Assembly (NCBI GenBank): GCA_030149685.1
Contig: JASLGI010000088.1
Span: 1 to 6,444 of the forward strand
Source: Bacillaceae bacterium
GTDB lineage: Bacteria > Bacillota > Bacilli > Bacillales_A > Planococcaceae
DNA length: 6,444 nt
Reading direction: 5' to 3'
The notes beneath the pieces are model-generated. The model searched no databases and was not told the origin of the DNA. It saw only the letters and a program-made list of their open reading frames with translations. A program made the translations under genes and the position numbers. Below, in pieces: positions 1 to 6,444 of this stretch. Position 1 is the first letter of the stretch. Every line of letters starts with the position of its first letter.

Positions 1-26
1 AGTGCTAAGTTTTGATTATTATTGCC
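1..26 (-). other. tmRNA tag-peptide reading frame, start only
   Basis: Reading from GGC at 26-24, the resume frame gives G-N-N-N-Q-N-L-A and then CT-, which must be Leu. With the alanine carried by tmRNA itself, the tag begins (A)GNNNQNLAL. The B. subtilis frame also opens with GGC and encodes GKTNSFNQNVALAA, so the QN-[V/L]-A-L part aligns and three Asn replace KTNSFN, leaving a tag about three residues shorter at this point. The last residues and stop are off the window; an -AA end recognised by ClpXP is expected but not seen. The resume codon is chosen by alignment and by position shortly after the PK1-like element. Confidence 0.85.
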
Positions 27-117
27 TGTTATTATATAACATGTCGTTTCTGACGGAGTCGATCCCTCCGACGCGCAACTCAAGCCCAGATCCCCCTGTC
101 GAATCCAGAACGTCCCC
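1..117 (-). ncRNA. ssrA: tmRNA (transfer-messenger RNA), 5' part, cut by window edge
   Basis: The minus strand from 117 begins GGGGACGTT followed by the conserved GGATTCGACAGG block, the classic 5' end of bacterial tmRNA: the 5' half of the acceptor stem and the D-loop-like region. A pseudoknot-like element follows: stem CGGAG (70-66) with CTCCG (58-54), loop GGATCGA, and loop bases TCG able to pair with CGA at 46-44, matching PK1 just ahead of the resume codon. A tag reading frame opens at 26. tmRNA enters stalled ribosomes as alanyl-tmRNA with SmpB, replaces the broken message and adds a degradation tag. Family members are about 350-400 nt, so roughly two thirds, including the rest of the tag, later pseudoknots and the 3' CCA half, lies off the window. 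smpB sits just upstream, its functional partner. The 5' end at 117 is set by homology; the precursor is probably longer and trimmed by RNase P. Confidence 0.95.
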
Positions 118-161
118 GAGTTACAATATCTACTACCTTTACAGTATATCGAATAACTCGG
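116..161. repeat. 8-bp perfect inverted repeat around the ssrA promoter and 5' end
   Basis: On the minus strand CCGAGTTA (161-154) and TAACTCGG (123-116) are perfect reverse complements separated by 30 bases. The upstream arm lies in the promoter spacer between -35 and -10, and the downstream arm crosses the mature tmRNA 5' end. Transcripts from the ssrA promoter contain only the downstream arm; both arms would occur only in read-through RNA from smpB. Function unknown; chance occurrence is possible. Confidence 0.5.
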
Positions 162-171
162 TGAAAATCAA
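143..171 (-). promoter_or_regulatory. Sigma-A-type promoter of ssrA
   Basis: TTGATT (171-166) and TATACT (148-143) are separated by exactly 17 bases, close to the TTGACA/TATAAT consensus. Transcription would start near 136, giving a leader of about 19 nt before the mature tmRNA end at 117, consistent with RNase P removal of a 5' leader. The promoter lies between the smpB stop (182) and ssrA, so ssrA can be expressed independently, but no terminator separates the two and read-through from smpB is possible. Confidence 0.8.
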
Positions 172-181
172 TGATCTTGCT

Positions 182-652
182 TCAACCTTGATAATGCTCC
201 TTGAACGCTCGACGCATTTCTCGTCCTGCTTGTTTTTGTTTCAAGTCTTCTCGTTTGTCGTGAAGTTTTTTCCCTTTTCCGACACCGATCAACACTTTCG
301 CAAAACCATTTTTAAGATACATTTTAATCGGAATAATTGAATAACCATCCGCATGTGCTTTGCCCGCAAGTCGAGCAATTTGGTTTTTATGAAGTAATAA
401 TTTCCGTGTTCGACGCGGGTCGTGGTTGAAACGGTTACCTTGTTCGTACGGGCTAATATGCATATTCGTAATCCACGCTTCATTGTTACGAATTAAAACG
501 TACGCATCTTGTAATTGTACGCGGCCGGCACGTACAGACTTAATCTCAGTCCCTTTTAATACGAGGCCGGCTTCGAATGTATCTTCAATAAAGTAATTAA
601 AGTTTGCTTTTCTATTTCTCGCTACGACATTGCTATCTTTCTCTTTTGCCAT
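182..652 (-). CDS. smpB: SsrA-binding protein SmpB
   Basis: SmpB is the small basic RNA-binding protein that holds the tRNA-like domain of tmRNA and fills the decoding centre and mRNA channel of stalled ribosomes in trans-translation. The 156-residue product equals the length of B. subtilis SmpB. Family motifs occur in order: GTEIKS (34-39) with [16 protein letters not shown] (63-73), [12 protein letters not shown] (77-88), [17 protein letters not shown] (113-129) and DKREDLK (132-138), ending in a basic tail expected to fold as a helix in the mRNA path. The start is the ATG at 652-650, because the AGGAGG at 664-659 sits six bases ahead of it; an in-frame ATG two codons upstream directly abuts the Shine-Dalgarno sequence and is poorly placed. 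The rnr stop lies 14 bases upstream, suggesting co-transcription with rnr, and ssrA follows immediately downstream. Confidence 0.97.
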   Translation of the reverse strand: MAKEKDSNVVARNRKANFNYFIEDTFEAGLVLKGTEIKSVRAGRVQLQDAYVLIRNNEAWITNMHISPYEQGNRFNHDPRRTRKLLLHKNQIARLAGKAHADGYSIIPIKMYLKNGFAKVLIGVGKGKKLHDKREDLKQKQAGREMRRAFKEHYQG

Positions 653-658
653 GTCCAT

Positions 659-664
659 CCTCCT
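659..664 (-). promoter_or_regulatory. Ribosome binding site of smpB (decides the start)
   Basis: A perfect AGGAGG lies between the rnr stop codon and smpB. The nearer ATG (658-656) begins with zero spacing from it, while the ATG at 652-650 has the normal six-base spacing, so the latter is taken as the start. The site begins two bases after the rnr stop, which favours translational coupling. Confidence 0.85.
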
Positions 665-666
665 TC

Positions 667-2934
667 TTACTTTTTACGACGACGTCTTTTCGCAGGATGT
701 TTTCGTGAAATTTTATTGTTTCCGCGCGGTCGACGTTTTTTATTTTTTTGACCGTCTGAACGAAATGTTTTTGGTCGGCTCGGACGTTTCGACGTTTTTC
801 GTTGACGTTTCTCATTGACGAAAACGAAGTCGATATCGCCTTCTTCTGGGTTGACATTCGTCACTTCTACTTGTACGACATCTCCTAAACGATATTGTTT
901 CGCTGTTCGTTCCCCGATCATCATCATCGCTCGTTCATCAAAACGGTAATAATCATCTTTCATTTCGCGGACGTGAACGAGTCCTTCTACTGTATTTTCA
1001 AGTTCAACGAAAATACCGAAGTTCGTTACGCTCGACACGACACCTTCATACGTTTCGCCTACTTTATCTAACATAAACTGTGCTTTTTTCAGTGATTCTG
1101 TATCGCGTTCTGCATCGACTGCTCGACGTTCACGCGCTGACGTATGTTCTGCGATTTCCGGCAACTTAGATGCGACTTTTTTCGTCGACTTTTTACCAAT
1201 TTGTCCATCGATTAAATAATGACGAATGAGTCGATGAACGATCAAGTCTGGATATCGACGAATCGGCGCAGTGAAATGCGTATAAAAGTCTGTCGATAAT
1301 CCGAAGTGACCTAAGTTTGCATCTAAATATTTCGCTTGTTGCATCGAACGAAGTAACATCATCGAAATGACAGGTTCTTCTGGTGTATCTTCAATTTGTT
1401 CTAAAATTTGTTGAAGTGCACGTGGATGTACGGATTGTCCACCTTTCATCGCGAGTCCAAAATTCGTTAAAAATGAGAAGAAATGTTCTAAACGTTCTTC
1501 TTTCGGATTTTCATGCACGCGATACATAAACGGTACGTTTAACCAGTGGAAATGTTCAGCGATCGTTTCGTTCGCAGCAAGCATAAACTCTTCGATGAGA
1601 CGCTCAGAGACTGTTCGTTCAATCACTTCAATGTCTACTGGCCATCCTTGATCGTCTACGATAATTTTAGACTCTTTGAAATTAAAATCAATCGAACCGC
1701 GTGCTTGACGTTTCGTGCGTAAAATATGAGCAAGCTCTTTCATATGGAAAAGCATCGGTACGACACGCTCATATTTTTTCATCAATGTCGGTTCTTCATG
1801 TTCTAAAATGTTGTACACGTCTTTATACGTCATACGCTCATCTGAACGGATGACACTTTCATAAATTTGGTGATCGACGACTGTTCCTGATTCATCAATC
1901 GTCATTTCACATGTCATCGTTAAACGATCGACACCTGGATTTAATGAACAAATTCCGTTCGATAATTTATGCGGAAGCATCGGAATGACACGGTCTGTTA
2001 AATACACACTCGTTCCACGGTCATACGCTTCTTTATCCATCGGAGAATCTTTCGTCACGTAATAACTAACGTCAGAAATATGAACCGTTAATGTGTACAA
2101 TCCATCCGCTGTCTTCGTCACAGCAATCGCGTCGTCTAAATCTTTCGCATCGTCCCCGTCGATTGTGATCGTTAATTCATCTCGGTAATCTTCACGACCT
2201 TCTAGTTGTTCTAGTAAGACGGTATCTGGAATTTTTTCTGCTTGTTCCAATACGTCTTCAGGAAAATCGACGACGATTCCATGTTTGTGCACGATCGATA
2301 AAATGTCGACACCCGGGTCATTTTTATGTCCGAGTACTTTCGTGACCATTCCTGTTGCTGAACGAATTTCGCTCGGCCACTCAGTAATTTCGACGAGTAC
2401 TTTATGCCCTTCCATCGCTCCAAGCGTTTTTCCTTTTGGAATTAAAATATCCATCGGCAACTTTTTCTCATCCGGTGTCACATAGCTGTAACTGTCATTG
2501 CCATGAAATGTTCCAACGATACTCGTCGTCTTTCGTTCGACGATTCGTGTCACTTCGCCTTCTCGACGATCACCAAATGATTGTTCAGCTACGCGAATAA
2601 GGACTGTATCACCGTTCATCGCACCGTTCGTTTTCGTCGGTGGAATGAAGATATCGTCTAACTCTTTATCTTCTGGTTCTACGAAGCCGAACCCTTTCGC
2701 ATGTCCGATAAAACGGCCACGCATAAAGTTCATCTGTTCAGGCAATCCGTAACGATTCGCACGCGAGCGAACGATTTCTCCTCGTTGTTCCATTTCTACT
2801 AACAGTTTCACAAATTCTTTAAAATTTTCAGCGCCATCTATTTCAAGCGCTCGTTGCAATTCGTGAACCGTACTCGGTGTATAGCTCGACGTTTCCATCC
2901 AGCGTATTAATTGTTCTTTCCATTGTTCATTCAT
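667..2934 (-). CDS. rnr: Ribonuclease R (3'-5' exoribonuclease, RNB family)
   Basis: RNase R degrades structured RNA processively from the 3' end, releasing nucleoside monophosphates, and in E. coli removes nonstop mRNAs during trans-translation. The 755-residue product (B. subtilis 779, E. coli 813) shows the full domain order: N-terminal winged-helix region (about 1-68), two cold-shock/OB domains (about 70-230, with [12 protein letters not shown] at 77-88), RNB catalytic domain (about 250-575) and S1 domain (about 625-708, with GIFVE). The metal-binding aspartates of motif [12 protein letters not shown] are D259, D265, D267 and D268, matching RNase II D201, D207, D209 and D210. [14 protein letters not shown] (555-568) is the RNB signature with the catalytic-site arginine. 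The last 47 residues (709-755) are a very basic tail, 25 of them Lys or Arg. The start ATG follows AAAGGGGGG by six bases. It lies between est (31 bases upstream) and smpB (14 bases downstream) in an apparent operon. Confidence 0.97.
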   Translation of the reverse strand: MNEQWKEQLIRWMETSSYTPSTVHELQRALEIDGAENFKEFVKLLVEMEQRGEIVRSRANRYGLPEQMNFMRGRFIGHAKGFGFVEPEDKELDDIFIPPTKTNGAMNGDTVLIRVAEQSFGDRREGEVTRIVERKTTSIVGTFHGNDSYSYVTPDEKKLPMDILIPKGKTLGAMEGHKVLVEITEWPSEIRSATGMVTKVLGHKNDPGVDILSIVHKHGIVVDFPEDVLEQAEKIPDTVLLEQLEGREDYRDELTITIDGDDAKDLDDAIAVTKTADGLYTLTVHISDVSYYVTKDSPMDKEAYDRGTSVYLTDRVIPMLPHKLSNGICSLNPGVDRLTMTCEMTIDESGTVVDHQIYESVIRSDERMTYKDVYNILEHEEPTLMKKYERVVPMLFHMKELAHILRTKRQARGSIDFNFKESKIIVDDQGWPVDIEVIERTVSERLIEEFMLAANETIAEHFHWLNVPFMYRVHENPKEERLEHFFSFLTNFGLAMKGGQSVHPRALQQILEQIEDTPEEPVISMMLLRSMQQAKYLDANLGHFGLSTDFYTHFTAPIRRYPDLIVHRLIRHYLIDGQIGKKSTKKVASKLPEIAEHTSARERRAVDAERDTESLKKAQFMLDKVGETYEGVVSSVTNFGIFVELENTVEGLVHVREMKDDYYRFDERAMMMIGERTAKQYRLGDVVQVEVTNVNPEEGDIDFVFVNEKRQRKTSKRPSRPKTFRSDGQKNKKRRPRGNNKISRKHPAKRRRRKK

Positions 2935-2940
2935 TGCAAT

Positions 2941-2949
2941 CCCCCCTTT
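2941..2949 (-). promoter_or_regulatory. Ribosome binding site of rnr
   Basis: AAAGGGGGG precedes the rnr ATG by six bases. It is G-rich rather than the exact AGGAGG seen for smpB, resembles the est site (AAGGGGG), and lies in the 31-base gap after the est stop. No promoter or terminator fits in that gap. Confidence 0.75.
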
Positions 2950-2965
2950 TTCATTGTTTTTTTCT

Positions 2966-3724
2966 TCATGTGCTCCAGTCGAGTGTTTCTAAAAACTGAT
3001 AAATGTCTTCGTGTAATTGCTCTTTTTCCTTTCCGAGTGTAATGATATGTGTTGATTGTTCATACCATTTCAACTCTTTCGCCACTGAAGGCGACTCTTC
3101 ATAAATAATGTTGGCCGAATGCGGGTCGATTACTTCATCTAATCGCGCTTGCACGATAAAAAGTGGTGCGTACACATCTTCTAAACGTGTACGAACGTCT
3201 TCTTCAATCATTGCTTTTAAATCCGCAAGTGATGGCATGCCTGTTGCTCGAATGTGTTGAAGTTCTCGCTCGATTTCTTCCGGTTGTTTACCTTGAAATT
3301 GTTTATATGCTTTCGCATAACGTAAAACGCCTTCAAACATTTGGTCCGTCGTTTTCATCGTCATTGGCGCACACATCGGCGCAACTCCTTTCGTCGGGTA
3401 TTCCGTACTTAAACGAAGTGCATGAACACCGCCTAAAGATAAACCGACGACTGCAATTTCTTCAAATCCTTTTTCTCTTAAGTCGTGATAACTGTCAACG
3501 ACTGATTGCCACCAATCTTCGGGCCCTGTTGTAATCAACTGTTCAGGATCTACACCGTGTCCTTCATATAAAGGTGCGCTCACTGTGTAATCTTTTTTCT
3601 CTAGGAATCGTCCGAGCATACGCACATCGGCTGTCGTTCCTGTAAATCCGTGTAACAATAAAACCGCACGTGGTCCTCGCTCAAAGTAAAATGGCTTCGG
3701 CTGGACAACTTTTAATGCTGCCAT
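2966..3724 (-). CDS. est: Alpha/beta-hydrolase carboxylesterase, Est30/YvaK type
   Basis: A 252-residue alpha/beta hydrolase closely resembling Geobacillus stearothermophilus Est30, an esterase of short-to-medium acyl esters in vitro. The catalytic triad is visible: nucleophile S96 in the elbow GLSLGG (94-99), D196 in ARLDEVIDP, and H226 in YEQSTHIITL, aligning with Est30 S94, D193 and H223. The oxyanion-hole motif LLLHGFTG is at 22-29. A cap insertion rich in charged helix (about 125-180) lies between strand elements as in Est30. There is no signal peptide or membrane segment, so it is cytoplasmic. The start ATG has AAGGGGG seven bases upstream. It heads the est-rnr-smpB run, the same place its B. 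subtilis counterpart yvaK occupies between secG and rnr. The natural substrate is unknown; a detoxifying or lipid/ester-metabolism role would be a guess. The symbol follows common usage for this family. Confidence 0.92.
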   Translation of the reverse strand: MAALKVVQPKPFYFERGPRAVLLLHGFTGTTADVRMLGRFLEKKDYTVSAPLYEGHGVDPEQLITTGPEDWWQSVVDSYHDLREKGFEEIAVVGLSLGGVHALRLSTEYPTKGVAPMCAPMTMKTTDQMFEGVLRYAKAYKQFQGKQPEEIERELQHIRATGMPSLADLKAMIEEDVRTRLEDVYAPLFIVQARLDEVIDPHSANIIYEESPSVAKELKWYEQSTHIITLGKEKEQLHEDIYQFLETLDWST

Positions 3725-3731
3725 TTATTTT

Positions 3732-3738
3732 CCCCCTT
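3732..3738 (-). promoter_or_regulatory. Ribosome binding site of est
   Basis: AAGGGGG with a seven-base spacer before the est ATG at 3724-3722. It supports this Met as the start. Confidence 0.75.
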
Positions 3739-3744
3739 TTCTTC

Positions 3745-3753
3745 ATTTTAACA
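3745..3753 (-). promoter_or_regulatory. Possible extended -10 promoter for est-rnr-smpB
   Basis: TGTTAAAAT (3753-3745) fits the TGn-TAnnnT extended -10 form. There is no convincing -35 at 16-18 bases: the sequence there is GGAGGT. A start near 3738 would leave a leader of only about 14 bases, with the ribosome binding site essentially at the 5' end, which makes the assignment doubtful. The operon needs some promoter here because secG is closed by a terminator; this is the best candidate I can see between 3725 and 3840. Confidence 0.35.
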
Positions 3754-3839
3754 CATTTAGGTAGGAAACCTCCTTGAAGCGAATTCCAATTCCTCATTTC
3801 TTTTTACGAAGAGAGGGAGGGGAAAGTTTCACCTGAAAG

Positions 3840-3874
3840 AAAAAAGCTGGCAAAAAAATATTTGCCAGCTTTTT
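3840..3874 (-). terminator. Rho-independent terminator after secG
   Basis: The stem is AAAAAGCTGGCAAA (3841-3854) with TTTGCCAGCTTTTT (3861-3874), a perfect 14-bp pairing around a six-base loop, with a run of six T on the minus strand (3845-3840). It begins 15 bases past the secG stop. The A-tract before the stem and T-tract after it make it structurally usable in both directions, although no plus-strand gene ends here. Confidence 0.92.
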
Positions 3875-3888
3875 CATCCATCATTTAG

Positions 3889-4113
3889 TTAAAACTTCAT
3901 CACTGCTAGTGTTAAAACGAAAAACAATACGGCTAACCCAATTGTTACTCGGTGTAAGACGAGCTCTAATCCGCGTGCTTTTTGTTTACCGAAAAGTTGC
4001 TCGGCACCTCCTGAGATAGCTCCGATACCTGCACTTTGACCCGGCTGTAATAAAACCGCTGCGATTAATGCGACTGCTGTAATTAATAATAAAACCATTA
4101 AAATTGATTTCAT
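3889..4113 (-). CDS. secG: Preprotein translocase subunit SecG
   Basis: SecG is the small, non-essential third subunit of the SecYEG channel and assists SecA-driven protein export across the membrane. The 74-residue product (B. subtilis 76) has two hydrophobic segments, about 3-22 and 51-71, joined by the conserved family loop: [28 protein letters not shown] (21-48) in place of the usual LLQ-S-K-S-AGL start, then LHRVT at 53-57. This gives the two-helix hairpin topology. The start ATG is preceded by GGGAGGTGGA. It is a single-gene unit: its own promoter lies upstream at 4153-4181, the eno terminator separates it from gpmI-eno, and its own terminator separates it from est. The position ahead of est-rnr-smpB is conserved in Bacillales. 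Confidence 0.97.
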   Translation of the reverse strand: MKSILMVLLLITAVALIAAVLLQPGQSAGIGAISGGAEQLFGKQKARGLELVLHRVTIGLAVLFFVLTLAVMKF

Positions 4114-4120
4114 CGTTTAT

Positions 4121-4130
4121 TCCACCTCCC
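4121..4130 (-). promoter_or_regulatory. Ribosome binding site of secG
   Basis: GGGAGGTGGA contains GGAGGTG, a long match to the 3' end of 16S rRNA, ending seven bases before the ATG at 4113-4111. It is among the strongest ribosome binding sites in the window. Confidence 0.85.
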
Positions 4131-4152
4131 GTATCCATTACACAATATATCT

Positions 4153-4181
4153 ATTTTAGCAAAAAGAACTTCAAGTAACAA
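4153..4181 (-). promoter_or_regulatory. Sigma-A-type promoter of secG
   Basis: TTGTTA (4181-4176) and TAAAAT (4158-4153) are 17 bases apart, and the -10 is preceded by TGC, giving the extended TGn form. The predicted start near 4146 leaves a leader of about 33 bases that includes the ribosome binding site. An alternative pair, TTGAAG with GATATA at 17 bases, overlaps it and is weaker. Confidence 0.78.
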
Positions 4182-4230
4182 CTGTTTCTAAAAACAGCGC
4201 AACTTAATTTTTCTCATCTTTTAGCAAATG

Positions 4231-4259
4231 AAAAAAGAGAGCGGAATCGCTCTCTTTTT
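4231..4259 (-). terminator. Rho-independent terminator after eno
   Basis: AGAGAGCG (4236-4243) pairs with CGCTCTCT (4248-4255) around a four-base loop, extended by four A-T pairs, and six T (4236-4231) follow on the minus strand. The hairpin begins directly after the eno stop codon (4261-4263), so it ends the gpmI-eno transcript and isolates secG. Flanking A and T tracts make it potentially bidirectional. Confidence 0.93.
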
Positions 4260-4260
4260 A

Positions 4261-6444
<2,184 letters not shown>

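Noticed and set aside
2..340. 112-codon plus-strand open frame across the window start
   Set aside because: It lies antisense to ssrA and the smpB 3' end, has no ribosome binding site and no recognisable protein; the tmRNA signature explains the region.
633..857. Minus-strand frame overlapping the rnr 3' end, rich in Lys/Arg
   Set aside because: A shifted reading of the basic-tail codons of RNase R; composition follows from the A-rich repetitive DNA and there is no separate ribosome binding site.
3163..3534. 123-codon plus-strand open frame
   Set aside because: Antisense shadow of the esterase gene, whose catalytic motifs are intact; no start signal or family resemblance.
3782..3793. Tandem AATTCC AATTCC
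   Set aside because: Only two 6-base copies in AT-rich intergenic DNA; no functional meaning apparent.
4182..4197. CTGTTT/AAACAG 6-bp hairpin just upstream of the secG -35
   Set aside because: Short, AT-rich, no T-run in the right place for a terminator, and no known operator matched; likely chance.
3725..4260. Search for riboswitch, T-box, CRISPR, attachment site or insertion sequence in the intergenic regions
   Set aside because: The gaps are 164 and 147 bases and are accounted for by terminators, promoters and ribosome binding sites; no repeats or conserved leader motifs recognised.

Overview
The window reads entirely on the minus strand and carries a housekeeping block typical of Bacillales (Firmicutes). 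In transcription order, from high to low coordinate, it holds gpmI (5' part off the window), eno, secG, a carboxylesterase of the Est30/YvaK family, rnr, smpB, and the 5' end of ssrA (tmRNA, running off position 1). The assignment to low-to-moderate-GC Bacillales rests on the protein sequences, strong GGAGG-type ribosome binding sites, sigma-A-like promoters, and the secG-est-rnr-smpB-ssrA order known from Bacillus subtilis, Listeria and Staphylococcus. A genus cannot be fixed by reading alone; an Exiguobacterium- or Bacillaceae-like organism is my inference.

Layout. Positions 6444-4261 hold the glycolytic pair gpmI-eno, joined by a one-base TAATG overlap and closed by a strong hairpin terminator (4231-4259). 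Positions 4181-3840 hold secG as its own unit, with a TTGTTA/TAAAAT promoter, a good ribosome binding site and a terminator. Positions 3753-182 hold a tight three-gene run, est-rnr-smpB, with gaps of 31 and 14 bases, each containing the next gene's ribosome binding site. I see no terminator after smpB. Ten bases past its stop begins a sigma-A-like promoter (143-171) for ssrA, whose mature 5' end is at position 117.

How the genes fit together. GpmI and enolase catalyse consecutive steps of lower glycolysis (3-phosphoglycerate to 2-phosphoglycerate to phosphoenolpyruvate). SecG is a small subunit of the SecYEG channel. RNase R, SmpB and tmRNA form the trans-translation and nonstop-mRNA disposal set: SmpB and tmRNA release stalled ribosomes and tag the nascent chain, and RNase R degrades the faulty message. 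The esterase has a complete catalytic triad, but its physiological substrate is not known and its place in this run is unexplained.

I find no mobile element, CRISPR array, frameshift or unknown gene system. The points worth a second look are the asparagine-rich start of the tmRNA tag, an inverted repeat straddling the ssrA promoter, the strongly basic RNase R tail encoded by repetitive DNA, an unusual GpmI residue, and the unclear promoter of the est operon. No gene-free stretch exceeds 170 bases.
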